A stretch of 64,000 nucleotides of DNA from assembly GCF_005405925.1 (NCBI RefSeq), contig NZ_BJHV01000001.1, forward strand, positions 6,138,001-6,202,000, given 5' to 3'. A program made the position numbers and the translations under genes. This document shows, piece by piece, positions 1 to 9,257 of the stretch (positions within the stretch are counted from its first letter, which is position 1; each line of letters opens with the position of its first letter). This DNA is from Streptomyces antimycoticus. Its GTDB lineage: Bacteria; Actinomycetota; Actinomycetes; Streptomycetales; Streptomycetaceae. Under the pieces are notes generated by a model that was not told where the DNA came from, searched no databases, and saw nothing but the letters and a program-made list of their open reading frames with translations.

Positions 1-1457
1 ACCTATGCGCACTGGATCGGCGGCTCGTGGCGGGATCCCGGGAACGGGCACTACCCCGTCATCAACCCCGCCACCGAGGAGACCGTCGGCCATGCCCCGA
101 GGCCGACCCGGCCGATGTGGACGCCGCCGTCCGGGCCGCCCGCGCCGCGTACGACGGCTGGTCGCGCACCGCCCCCCGGGAGCGCGCCGCCGTACTCGAC
201 AGGGTCGCCGATCTGCTCGCCGAGCACACCCCGGACCTGGTGCCCCTCGTCCAGGCGGAGACCGGGGCGACGCTGCGCGTCACCTCCTCCCTCCAGGTGC
301 CCCCGGCGATCGACCGCTTCCGCCGCTATGCGCGCGGCGCCCTCGAACCGGACACCGTGCCGCTCGCCCCGCTGCCCATGGCCGCCACCCCGCTGGCGCC
401 CGGCGGGCTGATCGGAGCGGCAGCGGTCCGCCGTCCTCTCGGTGTCGTCGCCTGCATCACCTCCTACAACTTTCCTCTCACGAACCTCGCGGGCAAGGTC
501 GCCCCGGCCCTGGCCATGGGCAATACGGTCGTGGCCAAACCCGCACCGCAGGACCCGCTGTGCTGTCTGGAACTCGGCCCCCTGCTCAAGGAGGCCGGGC
601 TCCCGGACGGTGCCTTCAATGTCGTCACCGGCTCGCGCGCGGCCGCCGGCGAGGCGCTGGTCGCGCACCCCGGTGTCGACATGGTCAGCTTCACCGGATC
701 CACCGCCGTGGGTAAGAAGATCGCCGAATCCGCGGGGAGGTCGATGAAGCGCACCCTGATGGAACTGGGGGGCAAGGGCGCGGCCATCGTCCTGGGGGAC
801 GCCGACGAGCGAGCGATCGCGTCGGCGGTCGGGGCGGTCGGTTCGACCTTCTCCTTTCACAGCGGACAGATCTGCACGGCGCCGACCCGTGTGCTCGTCC
901 ATCGATCGCTGTACGAGAAGGTCATCGCCGCACTCACACACTACGCAGAGTCACTGAAGATCGGGGACCCTGTGGATAACTCCACGATCGTCGGTCCGTT
1001 GATCTCCGCCGCGCAGCGCGATCGCGTCGAGGCGTATGTCTCCGGAGCCCGTGACCAGGGCGCCCGGATCGTCGTGGGCGGCGAACGCCCCGCCCACAAG
1101 CCAGGCTTCTACGTCGCCCCCACCCTCATCGCCGACGCCGACCCCGCGATGACCGTCGCGCGGGAGGAGCTGTTCGGACCGGTCGTCGTGGCCCTGCCCT
1201 TCGACGACGAGGACGAGGCGGTGCGGATCGCCGACGCCACCCCCTACGGCCTCTACGACTATGTCTTCAGCGCCGACCCGGGCCGCGCCTGGACCCTCGC
1301 GGCCCGTCTGCGCAGCGGAAACGTCGGCATCAACACCGCCCAGCGCCACCCCGAGACGCCGTTCGGCGGGTTCAAGGAAAGCGGAGTCGGCCGCGACGGC
1401 GGCTCGTTCGGTCTGCACGCGTACAGCGAACTCCAGTCGCTGGTCTGGGTCTCCTGA
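1..1457 (+). CDS. NAD(P)-dependent aldehyde dehydrogenase, 5' end outside window, apparent frameshift near base 99
   Basis: Oxidises an aldehyde to its acid. The ALDH fold is clear: the cofactor-binding stretch ITSYNFPLTN, the catalytic glutamate in MELGGKG, the nucleophilic cysteine in SGQICTAPT, and a C-terminal TPFGGFKESG segment. The normal N-terminus (YAHWIGGSWRDPG, then VINPATEETVG) is read from base 1 in another frame. It joins the main frame only if one G is restored at CCCCGAG (97-101), so the gene probably enters from upstream and carries a one-base deletion that is likely a sequence error. The stop is 21 bases before the alcohol dehydrogenase start, so the two may be co-transcribed as an alcohol-to-acid module. 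Substrate unknown. Confidence 0.85.
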   Translation, partial: LCALDRRLVAGSRERALPRHQPRHRGDRRPCPEADPADVDAAVRAARAAYDGWSRTAPRERAAVLDRVADLLAEHTPDLVPLVQAETGATLRVTSSLQVPPAIDRFRRYARGALEPDTVPLAPLPMAATPLAPGGLIGAAAVRRPLGVVACITSYNFPLTNLAGKVAPALAMGNTVVAKPAPQDPLCCLELGPLLKEAGLPDGAFNVVTGSRAAAGEALVAHPGVDMVSFTGSTAVGKKIAESAGRSMKRTLMELGGKGAAIVLGDADERAIASAVGAVGSTFSFHSGQICTAPTRVLVHRSLYEKVIAALTHYAESLKIGDPVDNSTIVGPLISAAQRDRVEAYVSGARDQGARIVVGGERPAHKPGFYVAPTLIADADPAMTVAREELFGPVVVALPFDDEDEAVRIADATPYGLYDYVFSADPGRAWTLAARLRSGNVGINTAQRHPETPFGGFKESGVGRDGGSFGLHAYSELQSLVWVS

Positions 1458-1478
1458 GGCACCGGAAGGGTGATGAGG

Positions 1479-2528
1479 ATGAGAGGCGTCATCTTCGACG
1501 GCACGGCGCCGCGCGTGGTCGAGGACCTGGAGGTGCGCGATCCCGGCCCCGGCGAGGTGCTGGTGCGCATCGCCGCCGCGGGGCTCTGCCACAGCGATCT
1601 GTCGGTCATCGACGGCACCATCCCCTTCCCCCTCCCCGTCGTCCTCGGCCACGAGGGCGCGGGCGTGGTCGAGGAGATCGGGCCGGGCGTCACCCATGTC
1701 GCTCCCGGCGATCATGTGGCGCTGTCCACCCTCGCCAACTGCGGGACCTGCGCCGACTGTGCCCGGGGCCGCCCCACCATGTGCCGCGCGGCGATCGGCC
1801 GGCCGACCCGGCCCTTCCGCCGTGGCGACGAGCGGCTGTACAACTTCGCCTCGAACTCCGCCTTCGCCGAGCGCGCCCTCGTCACCGCCGTCCAGGTGGT
1901 GCGGATCCCCGAGGAGATCCCGCTCGTCTCCGCCGCCCTCATCGGCTGTGCTGTCCTGACCGGCGTCGGCGCCGTGCTCAATCGTGCCAAGGTGGACCGC
2001 GGTGAGTCGGTCGTCGTCATCGGCAGCGGCGGTATCGGGCTCAATGTGCTGCAAGGGGCCCGGATCGCCGGGGCGTTCCCCGTCGTCGCCGTCGACTCCA
2101 ACCCCGCCAAGGAGCCGCTGGCCCGGCGCTTCGGCGCGACCCACTTCGTGCCCGCCGCCGACGCCGTACGGGAGATCCTGCCGACCGGCGCGGACCACGC
2201 CTTCGAATGCGTCGGCTCGACCGGGCTCATCCGTCAGGCCGTCGATCTGCTCGACCGGCACGGCCAGGCGGTGCTGCTCGGCGTGCCACCCGCCGACGCC
2301 GAGGCGGCCTTCCGCGTCTCCTCCATGTATCTGGACAAGTCCATCCTGGGCTGCCGCTACGGCTCCTCACGGCCGCAAGCCGATATCGCCCTGTACGCCG
2401 ATCTCTACCGGCAGGGGTTGCTGCTGCTGGACGAACTGGTCAGCAGGACCTACCCGTTGGAGGACTTCGCCAAGGCCGCCGACGACGCCCACCACGGCCG
2501 GGTGGCGCGCGCCGTGCTCACCTTCTGA
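1479..2528 (+). CDS. Zinc-dependent medium-chain alcohol dehydrogenase
   Basis: MDR-family alcohol dehydrogenase, about 349 aa, expected to interconvert an alcohol and an aldehyde with NAD(P). The catalytic zinc cysteine is in AGLCHSD near residue 37, followed by GHEGAGVVE. The structural zinc cluster is C-x2-C-x2-C-x7-C (NCGTCADCARGRPTMC). The Rossmann motif is VIGSGGIGLNVLQGA. ATG 1479 is preferred because GGAAGG (1464-1469) then sits 9 bases upstream; GTG 1470 and ATG 1473 are in-frame alternatives. It follows the aldehyde dehydrogenase on the same strand and probably supplies its aldehyde. The class resembles broad-range class III-like dehydrogenases, and the substrate is not deducible. 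Confidence 0.88.
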   Translation: MRGVIFDGTAPRVVEDLEVRDPGPGEVLVRIAAAGLCHSDLSVIDGTIPFPLPVVLGHEGAGVVEEIGPGVTHVAPGDHVALSTLANCGTCADCARGRPTMCRAAIGRPTRPFRRGDERLYNFASNSAFAERALVTAVQVVRIPEEIPLVSAALIGCAVLTGVGAVLNRAKVDRGESVVVIGSGGIGLNVLQGARIAGAFPVVAVDSNPAKEPLARRFGATHFVPAADAVREILPTGADHAFECVGSTGLIRQAVDLLDRHGQAVLLGVPPADAEAAFRVSSMYLDKSILGCRYGSSRPQADIALYADLYRQGLLLLDELVSRTYPLEDFAKAADDAHHGRVARAVLTF

Positions 2529-2627
2529 CAGGCTCCGACCTGCCTACGGTCTGCCTACCGTCCGGGTCCGGTCCGCCTTCGGCCCGCCTCCGGTCCGCAT
2601 CTGGCCCGCCTCCGGTGCCCCTGACCG

Positions 2628-3650
2628 TCAGCGTACGGCTTCGCGGTCGTCGGCCTCGGCGCCCGCGCGGAAGGTGCGGCGGTAGGCGGTCGGGCTGACG
2701 CCCACGGCCGCCTGGAAGTGCTGGCGCAGGGACGCGGGGGAGCCGAAACCCGCCTCGCGCGCCACCTGGTCCACCGACAGATCGGTGTCCTCCAGGAGAT
2801 GACGGGACCGCTCCACCCGCTGCCGGGTCAGCCACTGGCCCGGGCTGACGCCGACCTCCTCGCGGAAGCGGCGGGTGAACGTCCGCACGCTCATCGACTC
2901 CTGGGCGGCCAGCTCCCTCAGCGAGATGGGCCGGTCCAGCCGGCCGAGCGCCCAGGCGCGCGCCGTCGTCGTGGTGGCCTGCTGGGGCTCGGGCAGCGGG
3001 CGCGGGATGTACTGGGCCTGGCCGCCGTCGCGATGGGGCGGCACCAGACTGTGCCGGGCGACGTCGTTGGCGACGGCCGTGCCGTGGTCGCGCCGCACCA
3101 GATGCAGACACAGGTCGATCCCCGAGGCGACACCGGCCGAGGTGAGCACATCGCCGTCGTCCACGAACAGCACATTCGGATCGACTTTGATCGTCGGGAA
3201 GAGCCGCTGGAATTGGCCGACGCTGGCCCAATGGGTGGTGGCCGGTCGGCCGTCGAGAAGGCCGGCGGCGGCGAGTACGAACGAACCGGTGCAGATGGAC
3301 ACCCAGCGTGCGTCCGGCCGGGCATGGGCGAGCGCGGAGGCGAGCGGCTCGGTCATCCGGCCCTCCTCGCGGACCGGGCCGAGTGCGTACGAGGCGGGCA
3401 CCAGGATGGTGTCGGCCTCGGCGAGGGCCTCCGGGCCGAGTTCCACGGCGATCGGGAAGTCGGCGTCCGTGGGCACCAGGCCGGGCTCGACGGTGCAGGT
3501 GACCACCTCATACAGCCGCCGGCCGTCGGCGGAGCGGGCCTTGCCGAAGATCCGGTACGGAATGCCCAGCTCGAAGGGGATCACACCGGGGAGGGCGAGG
3601 ACGACGACGCGATGGCGCCCGTTGGCGTTAGGGGCTGGGGATTGGGGCAC
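2628..3650 (-). CDS. GlxA-type AraC regulator (DJ-1/PfpI domain plus AraC HTH)
   Basis: Transcription factor of 340 aa. Residues about 12-190 form a DJ-1/PfpI amidase-like domain (VVVLALPGVIPFELGIP, then WVSICTGSFVLAAAGLLDG with the nucleophile-elbow cysteine). Residues about 225-325 hold a double AraC-type helix-turn-helix (SVRTFTRRFREEVG, then QVAREAGFGSPASLRQHFQ). GlxA regulators sense unknown small ligands through the first domain. The GTG start at 3650 has GGGAGG 6 bases upstream. It converges on the alcohol dehydrogenase gene and diverges from the MFS transporter gene 110 bases away, so it may control that transporter. Confidence 0.88.
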   Translation of the reverse strand: MPQSPAPNANGRHRVVVLALPGVIPFELGIPYRIFGKARSADGRRLYEVVTCTVEPGLVPTDADFPIAVELGPEALAEADTILVPASYALGPVREEGRMTEPLASALAHARPDARWVSICTGSFVLAAAGLLDGRPATTHWASVGQFQRLFPTIKVDPNVLFVDDGDVLTSAGVASGIDLCLHLVRRDHGTAVANDVARHSLVPPHRDGGQAQYIPRPLPEPQQATTTTARAWALGRLDRPISLRELAAQESMSVRTFTRRFREEVGVSPGQWLTRQRVERSRHLLEDTDLSVDQVAREAGFGSPASLRQHFQAAVGVSPTAYRRTFRAGAEADDREAVR

Positions 3651-3762
3651 TTCCGGCCTCCCGTCGTTCGGACATGGCCCCCAAAGGAGCTTGGCCCGAT
3701 CCTAGCGAATGCTGTCCCATGGGCCACTCGTCGTCGAGGAACCGCTGCTCAATGCTGGTCCG

Positions 3763-5097
3763 GTGACGCAGACAACCGAACTTTCCGGAGCTCCCGAACA
3801 GGACAAGCAGCCCGACCGGCCTCCGCGACGGGCCCTCCCGCGCCTTCCGCACCGCGCCTGGTCGGTCGCCGCCATCGCCTTCGTGACGATCATCGGCGCC
3901 GCCGGATTCGCCTCCCTGCCCGGTCTGCTCATCGATCCGCTCCACGACGAGTTCGGCTGGTCACGCGGCACGATCGGGTTCGCGGTCTCCGTCAACCTCG
4001 CCCTCTACGGGCTCACCGCCCCCTTCGCCGCCGCTCTGATGGATCGCTTCGGCATCCGTAAGGTCATCGCGGCCGCGCTCGCCGTCATCGCGACCGGTGG
4101 CGGCCTTACGGTCTTCATGACCGAGCCCTGGCAGCTCATCCTCTGCTGGGGCGTGCTGGTCGGCCTCGGCAGCGGCTCCATGGCGCTGGCCTTCGCCGCG
4201 ACCGTGACCAACCGGTGGTTCGTCGCCCAGCGCGGTCTGGTCACCGGCATCCTCACAGCGGGTGGGGCCTCCGGGCAGCTGATCTTTCTGCCGCTGCTCT
4301 CCTGGATCGTCGAACGGCACGACTGGCGGCCCGCCGCGATGACGGTCGCGATCGCCGCGCTGGCGATCGTCCCCCTCGTCTGGCTGCTGCTGCGCGACTA
4401 CCCCTCGGACGTGGGCCTCGCCCCGTACGGCGCCGACGGGCCGCCCGCCCCGCGGCCCGCAGCCCGGCGCGGCGCCGCCCGGCGGGCCGTCAAGGCCCTC
4501 ACCTCGGCCTCGCGTACCGGCACCTTCTGGCTGCTCGCGGGCACCTTCGCGATCTGCGGCGCCTCGACGAACGGCCTCGTCAAGACCCACTTCGTGCCCG
4601 CCGCGCACGACCACGGCATGCCGGTGACGGCCGCCGCGAGCCTGCTCGCCGTCATCGGCGTCTTCGACATCATCGGGACGGTGGCCTCCGGCTGGTTCAC
4701 CGACCGCTTCGACGCGCGACGGCTGCTGGCCATGTACTACGCGCTGCGGGGGCTCTCTCTGATGTTCCTGCCGATCTTGCTGGACGACGCGGTGCATCCG
4801 CCGATGATCTTCTTCATCGTCTTCTACGGTCTCGACTGGGTCGCCACCGTGCCGCCGACAATGGCGCTGTGCCGGGAGCAGTACGGGGAGGACAGCGCGA
4901 TCGTCTTCGGCTGGGTGCTCGCCTCCCACCAGGTGGGAGCCGGGGTCGTCGCTTTCGTGGGCGGTATGGCGCGGGACGCCTTCGGCTCGTACAACCTGGT
5001 CTGGTACGGCGCGGGAGCGCTGTGCGCGATCGCCGCGCTGATGTCACTGGTGATCCAGCGCGGCCCGAATGCGCAGGCCGCGGCGGCGACGGGATAG
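3763..5097 (+). CDS. MFS transporter, monocarboxylate/oxalate-formate-like
   Basis: Inner-membrane carrier of the major facilitator superfamily, about 444 aa with some 12 hydrophobic segments. The signature between TM2 and TM3 is MDRFGIRK, with WFTDRFDARR at the repeat in the second half. A hydrophilic loop with Arg/Ala-Pro repeats (APRPAARRGAARRAVK) separates the halves. Topology and motifs resemble carboxylate-exchanging MFS families, so a carboxylate substrate fits the catabolic surroundings. I start it at GTG 3763 (VTQTTELSG), where an AATGCT -10-like hexamer lies 7 bases upstream and would give a leaderless mRNA. ATG 3709 is the longer alternative, and neither has a good ribosome site. 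Confidence 0.82.
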   Translation: MTQTTELSGAPEQDKQPDRPPRRALPRLPHRAWSVAAIAFVTIIGAAGFASLPGLLIDPLHDEFGWSRGTIGFAVSVNLALYGLTAPFAAALMDRFGIRKVIAAALAVIATGGGLTVFMTEPWQLILCWGVLVGLGSGSMALAFAATVTNRWFVAQRGLVTGILTAGGASGQLIFLPLLSWIVERHDWRPAAMTVAIAALAIVPLVWLLLRDYPSDVGLAPYGADGPPAPRPAARRGAARRAVKALTSASRTGTFWLLAGTFAICGASTNGLVKTHFVPAAHDHGMPVTAAASLLAVIGVFDIIGTVASGWFTDRFDARRLLAMYYALRGLSLMFLPILLDDAVHPPMIFFIVFYGLDWVATVPPTMALCREQYGEDSAIVFGWVLASHQVGAGVVAFVGGMARDAFGSYNLVWYGAGALCAIAALMSLVIQRGPNAQAAAATG

Positions 5098-5127
5098 GGC
5101 CGCGCGGTCTCACGGGAGGATGCGCGG

Positions 5128-5189
5128 CCTTACGGGGGCCGCACGGCGCCTTACGGAGGCCGCACGGCGCCTTACGGGAGGCCGCTCGG
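5128..5189. repeat. Three tandem copies of a 21-bp CCTTACGG repeat
   Basis: Three near-identical units, each beginning CCTTACGG and continuing with a GGCCGCACGG-type half, start at 5128, 5149 and 5170. They fill the gap between the convergent MFS transporter and flavin reductase genes. The same word forms another array at 11561-11706. Confidence 0.8.
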
Positions 5190-5191
5190 GC

Positions 5192-5827
5192 TCACGGAAG
5201 CGGTGTGAACTCCCCGAAGGAGCCGCGGTGGAAGAGCAGCGGCCCCGATCGCGCCGCGGACTCGTCCGTTCCCAGGGCCCGGACGCGGCCCACCACGACC
5301 AGATGGTCGCCGCCTGTGTGCACGGTGTGGACCGCGCAGTCGATCCACGCCGGGACGTCCGCGAGACGCGGTGAGCCGGTGACGGGGGACGGTTCGTAGC
5401 GGACACCCGCGAATTTATCGGGGCGCCGGGAGCCGCTGAGCGCGAAGGCGCGGCACAGCTCGCCCTGGTGGGCGCCCAGGACATTGACGCAGAAGACGCC
5501 CGCGCGGGCGATGCGCGGCCAGGTCGTGGAGGTGCGGGCGACCATGAAGGCGACCAGCGGCGGGTCCAGGGACAGCGAGGCGAAGGACTGACAGGCGAAG
5601 CCGGTCGGGCCGGTCCCGTCGACGGTGGCGATCACGGTGACCCCGCTCGCGAAATGGCCCAGTACGCGGCGGAACTCGGCGGGGTCGACCGGGGGCCGCT
5701 CATCGTCGCGCACACAACGCAGCTCCGGCGGGGGCAGCGGGTCGACCGGTCGTACGGCGGCGGTCGGCGAGCCGACCGCCCGGAGGTAGCGGACGGCGGT
5801 GGCGGCCATACCGGCGTGTCCCATCAT
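5192..5827 (-). CDS. Flavin reductase-like (HpaC/HsaB-type) FMN-binding protein
   Basis: About 211 aa with the flavin_reduct split-barrel domain from residue ~50 (FRRVLGHFASGVTVIAT, then GFACQSFASLSLDPPLVAFM, FCVNVLG and a C-terminal GGDHLVVVGRV). Such proteins reduce FMN/FAD for a partner monooxygenase, as HsaB does for HsaA in steroid ring cleavage. Start ATG 5827 (or 5824) has GGGGGA about 8 bases upstream. It lies last in a minus-strand run after an enoyl-CoA hydratase and an NDP-forming acyl-CoA synthetase whose promoter region carries the CTGAC-N5-GTCAG dyads. No oxygenase partner is adjacent; the nearest flavoenzyme is at 9258-10412. Confidence 0.85.
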   Translation of the reverse strand: MMGHAGMAATAVRYLRAVGSPTAAVRPVDPLPPPELRCVRDDERPPVDPAEFRRVLGHFASGVTVIATVDGTGPTGFACQSFASLSLDPPLVAFMVARTSTTWPRIARAGVFCVNVLGAHQGELCRAFALSGSRRPDKFAGVRYEPSPVTGSPRLADVPAWIDCAVHTVHTGGDHLVVVGRVRALGTDESAARSGPLLFHRGSFGEFTPLP

Positions 5828-5919
5828 GGCCCGTCCCCCTTTCTTGGCTTGCCCGATGACTTCCTGGCTTTCCTGGCTCTTATGCAGGTTTTCTTGACTT
5901 GTGCGACGGCGTGGGTCTC

Positions 5920-6747
5920 TCAGCGGCCTCGGTACACGGGGGGCCGGCGCTCGATGAACGCGCTCACGCCCTCCTGAGCGTCGGCCGTGGTCATGTTGGT
6001 CTCCTGCGCCGCCGCCTCGGCGGCGAACGCGGCCGGGCGCCCCGACTCCAGGGAGGCGTTCACCAGCGCCTTGGTGAGAGCGAGGGCGCGGGTCGGGCCG
6101 GCCGCGAGGCGCTCGGCCCAGGCGCGTGCGGTCTTGGCCAGATCGTCGTCCGGGACGACCCGGTTGACCAGGCCCAGCCGCTCGGCCTCGGCGGCGGGCA
6201 GCGCGTCGCCGAAGAACATCAGCTCCTTCGCGCGCTGCGGGCCGGTCAGCCGGGGCAGGAGATACGCACCGCCCCCGTCGGGGACCAGACCGCGGCGGAT
6301 GAACACCTCGATGAAGACGGCGGATTCGGCGGCCAGCACCAGATCGCAGGCGAGGGCGAGATGGGCGCCGAGCCCGGCCGCGGTGCCGTTGACGGCGGCG
6401 ATCACCGGCTTCTCGCAGTCGAGGACGGCGGCGATGAGCCGCTGCGCTCCACCGCGGATCAGCCGGGCGACGTCGCCCGCGACGCGTTCCGCCGCGGCCG
6501 GTGCGCCGCGCAGATCCGCCCCCGCGCAGAAGCCCTTGCCGGTGGCGGTCAGCACGACGGCCCGGACGGCGGGGTCCGCGGAGGCGTGGTCCAGCAGCGA
6601 AATCAGGTGTTCTCGCTGGTCGGGGGTGATGGCGTTCATCGCGGCGGGGCGGTTGAGCGTGATCCACGAAACGCCGTTGTCAGTGGTGTGCCGTAGAACG
6701 GAGTCAAGCGCTTCTTCGGGGAGGGAGAGGTCATGGGAACGCTCCAT
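5920..6747 (-). CDS. Enoyl-CoA hydratase/isomerase family protein
   Basis: Crotonase-fold enzyme of 275 aa. The N-terminal strand WITLNRPAAMNAIT, the first oxyanion-hole segment CAGADLRG, and the second, NGTAAGLGAHLALACDLVLA, are typical; EVFIRRGLVPDGGGAYLLPRL follows. It should hydrate or isomerise an enoyl-CoA in beta-oxidation. The start lies 4 bases after the stop of the acyl-CoA synthetase gene, so translation is probably coupled. The catalytic acid positions are not certain by eye, so hydratase versus isomerase activity is open. Confidence 0.88.
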   Translation of the reverse strand: MERSHDLSLPEEALDSVLRHTTDNGVSWITLNRPAAMNAITPDQREHLISLLDHASADPAVRAVVLTATGKGFCAGADLRGAPAAAERVAGDVARLIRGGAQRLIAAVLDCEKPVIAAVNGTAAGLGAHLALACDLVLAAESAVFIEVFIRRGLVPDGGGAYLLPRLTGPQRAKELMFFGDALPAAEAERLGLVNRVVPDDDLAKTARAWAERLAAGPTRALALTKALVNASLESGRPAAFAAEAAAQETNMTTADAQEGVSAFIERRPPVYRGR

Positions 6748-6750
6748 CGG

Positions 6751-9000
6751 TCAGCGGCAGATCGCCAGCGCGTCCAGTGCCACGGCGCCTTGGCCGCGTT
6801 CCAGCACCATCAGCGGATTGACGTCGAGTTCGGCGAGGTGGTCCCCGAGCTCCAGGGCCATGCGCTGGACCCGCAACACGACCTCCACGAGCGCGTCCAC
6901 ATCGGCCGGGGGAGCGCCGCGCACACCGTCGAGGAGGGCGCGACCGCGCAGTTCGGCGAGCATCGCGCGCGCCTGGTCCTCGCCGAACGGGGGGACGCGC
7001 ACGGCGGCGTCACGGAACACCTCGACGAGCACGCCCCCTATACCCACGGTCACGGTCGGGCCGAAGAGGGAGTCGTGGCTCATGCCGACGACCATCTCCA
7101 CCCCGCGCTGGACCATCTGGCAGACCAGCACCCCGTCCAGCTCGACGCCTTCGCAGCGGGCGATGTCGGTGAGCTCCCGATAGGTGTCGCGGACCTGGCT
7201 GGCCGAGGTCAGCCCCAGCCGGACCAGCCCCAGCTCGGTCTTGTGGGCGAGCTGCGGCGCGGATGCCTTCATGACGACGGGATAGCCCACGAGCCCGGCG
7301 GCGCGGACGGCCGCCGCGGCGCTGGTCACCAGATGCTCGCGCGGCACCCGGATGCCGTACGCCCGCAGCAGCTGTTTCGCCGCGTGCTCGCTCAGGCGGC
7401 CTCCTGGGCGCAGCAGATCGCGCACCTTGCGCAGAGATGGGGACGGGGTGCGCGGGGCGTCGTCGAAGGGGGAGCGGTACGAGGCGGTGAAGCGGTGGTG
7501 CCCCAGATAGGCGCGCACGGCGGTGATGCAGTTGGCGAACGTACGGAAGGTGGCCACGCGCGAGGAGCCCAGCAGGGTGGTGCGATAGGCGTCCTCGGTG
7601 CCGACCGGCGAGCCCCACACCACGCACACCAGCTTGTCCGTCTGCTCCGCCGCCTCCACCAGATCCTGCGCCAGCTTGTCGCTCATGGGCGGAAAGGGGC
7701 CGGTGATCGGGCAGATCAGCACGCCCACGGCGGGATCGGCCAGGATAGCGTCGATGATCTTGCGGCCGCGCCAGTCGCCGACCGGGTGGCCGCCGTTGTC
7801 GACCGGGTTGGCGACGCTGAGATCGCCGGGTATCCACTGGTGGAGCTCGGTCTGTTTCTCGGTGGAGAGGGTGGGCAGGGTGAGGCCCGCCGCGGTGGCG
7901 AGGTCGGAGAAGTGGGCTCCGGTGCCCCCGGAGATCGAATACACCACGACGCCCTCGGCGAGCGGCGGGCGGGCGCGGGCGAGCAGCGCCGCGGTGTCCT
8001 GCAGCTCGTCCAGGCCGTCCACGCGGATCACGCCGAACTGCCGCATGGCCGCGTCCACCACCGCGTCCGAGCCGGTCAGCTTGCCGGTGTGGGAGGCGGC
8101 CGTGCGGGCGCCGGTCTCGGTGCGGCCGACCTTCACGGCGACGACGGGCACCTTGGCGCGGGCGGCCCGGTCGGCGGCGAGGAGGAAGCTGCGGCCGTCC
8201 TTCAGCCCCTCCGCGTACAGGGCGATGGCGCCGACCTCGGGCCGGGTGGCGAAGTAGGAGATGAAGTCGGCGGTCTCCAGATCGGCCTCATTGCCGGTCG
8301 GGGCCCAGTGGCTGAGCCGGATGCCGAGTTCCTGGAGGGTGAAGACCGGGCGGCCCTGGTGGCCTGACTGGGTGATGAGGGCGATGGCGGGCCCGTCGAG
8401 GTCGTCGCGGAACTTCTCGAAGGCGTTGAGATTGGTGTTGGGGCCGAGCAGCCGCAGCCCGGCGCCGCGGGCCGCGGCGGCCAGCCGGACCTGCGCGGCG
8501 GCGCCCTCGGGGCCGGTCTCGGCGAAGCCGGAGGCGAAGGCGACGGCGAACTTCACCTTGCTCCCGTCGAGTTGCTCGATGACCGGGAGCGGGTCACGGA
8601 CGAGGAGGACGGCGAGGTCGACGGATTCGGGCAGCGCGGCCACGGACGGTACGCACGGAATGCCGAAGACGGCGGGACGGGAGGGATGCACGGGGTGCAG
8701 CCGGGCGCCGACGCGTTCGGCCCAGGCCAGGAGCTGGCGGGTGATACCGGTGTTGGGGCGGCCGTCCGCGTCGGAGGCGCCGATGAGGGCCACCGACTCG
8801 GGATGGAAGAAGCGGTCCAGATCGGGGACGGCGGAGTGCAGCGGGCGCCCGCTGACGTCCACGTCCCCCGCGCCTTCGGCGGTGCCGTCCGCCGTCTCCC
8901 TGCTGGAGACGTGCACGGCGGGGCCGGGGGCCCGCCCGCAGGCGACGGCGCGGGCATGACGGGAGTTGGTGGTCAGGGTGCCGTAGGTCGATCCAAGCAT
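6751..9000 (-). CDS. NDP-forming acyl-CoA synthetase (CoA-binding plus ATP-grasp domains)
   Basis: About 749 aa. The N-terminal CoA-binding Rossmann domain (FFHPESVALIGASDADGRP) is followed by succinyl-CoA-synthetase-like domains (LLGPNTNLNAFE, VVYSISGGTGAHFSDLA) and a C-terminal ATP-grasp domain (GYPVVMKASAPQLAHKTELG). Family members make acyl-CoA thioesters with ADP release, or are protein-acetyltransferase-like; here the neighbours favour acyl activation. ATG 9000 is chosen; an in-frame GTG at 9081 would lie inside the operator region. AGGAG lies upstream on the minus strand with loose spacing. It heads the 9000-5192 operon, under CTGAC-N5-GTCAG sites at 9067 and 9107. Confidence 0.87.
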   Translation of the reverse strand: MLGSTYGTLTTNSRHARAVACGRAPGPAVHVSSRETADGTAEGAGDVDVSGRPLHSAVPDLDRFFHPESVALIGASDADGRPNTGITRQLLAWAERVGARLHPVHPSRPAVFGIPCVPSVAALPESVDLAVLLVRDPLPVIEQLDGSKVKFAVAFASGFAETGPEGAAAQVRLAAAARGAGLRLLGPNTNLNAFEKFRDDLDGPAIALITQSGHQGRPVFTLQELGIRLSHWAPTGNEADLETADFISYFATRPEVGAIALYAEGLKDGRSFLLAADRAARAKVPVVAVKVGRTETGARTAASHTGKLTGSDAVVDAAMRQFGVIRVDGLDELQDTAALLARARPPLAEGVVVYSISGGTGAHFSDLATAAGLTLPTLSTEKQTELHQWIPGDLSVANPVDNGGHPVGDWRGRKIIDAILADPAVGVLICPITGPFPPMSDKLAQDLVEAAEQTDKLVCVVWGSPVGTEDAYRTTLLGSSRVATFRTFANCITAVRAYLGHHRFTASYRSPFDDAPRTPSPSLRKVRDLLRPGGRLSEHAAKQLLRAYGIRVPREHLVTSAAAAVRAAGLVGYPVVMKASAPQLAHKTELGLVRLGLTSASQVRDTYRELTDIARCEGVELDGVLVCQMVQRGVEMVVGMSHDSLFGPTVTVGIGGVLVEVFRDAAVRVPPFGEDQARAMLAELRGRALLDGVRGAPPADVDALVEVVLRVQRMALELGDHLAELDVNPLMVLERGQGAVALDALAICR

Positions 9001-9066
9001 CGGTATCCGCCACTCCTGCTCGTTGGCCAATAACCGGGCAGGTGACCGGGTGGTTCGGCGGCAAAA

Positions 9067-9121
9067 CTGACGCCAAGTCACATTACCCAGTAGTCAGGTT
9101 ACTGAACTGACGGCCTGTCAG
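9067..9121 (-). promoter_or_regulatory. Paired CTGAC-N5-GTCAG operator sites upstream of the acyl-CoA synthetase operon
   Basis: CTGACGGCCTGTCAG (9107-9121) is a perfect-arm copy of the dyad. CTGACGCCAAGTCAC (9067-9081) has one arm mismatch, and a lone GTCAG half-site lies at 9093. The centres of the two full sites are 40 bp apart. They lie 67-121 bases upstream of ATG 9000 in the only gap before that operon. Confidence 0.75.
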
Positions 9122-9257
9122 GAATGCTCGGGGCGCGGGGAACACGCAGGGTGACGGGCGGGGCGGCGGAAATCGCTGCCGGCCGCGCACCCCCGGTGCG
9201 GTGCATGGTGTCGCGTTCGTGCCGCTGTCTGTGTTGGTGGTCTCGCCTGCTCCGCGG

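Noticed and set aside
971..979. TGTGGATAA as evidence for an origin of replication
   Set aside because: Only three scattered copies (971, 17303, 46127), one inside a gene; a Streptomyces oriC has many clustered boxes between dnaA and dnaN, which are absent.
2621..2631. CTGACCGTCAG near the 3' end of the GlxA-type gene
   Set aside because: The arms are separated by one base rather than five and no start codon lies nearby.
5829..6667. Long upstream extension of the flavin reductase ORF
   Set aside because: It overlaps the well-supported enoyl-CoA hydratase gene on the same strand in another frame and is Arg-rich shadow sequence; ATG 5827 has a good ribosome site.
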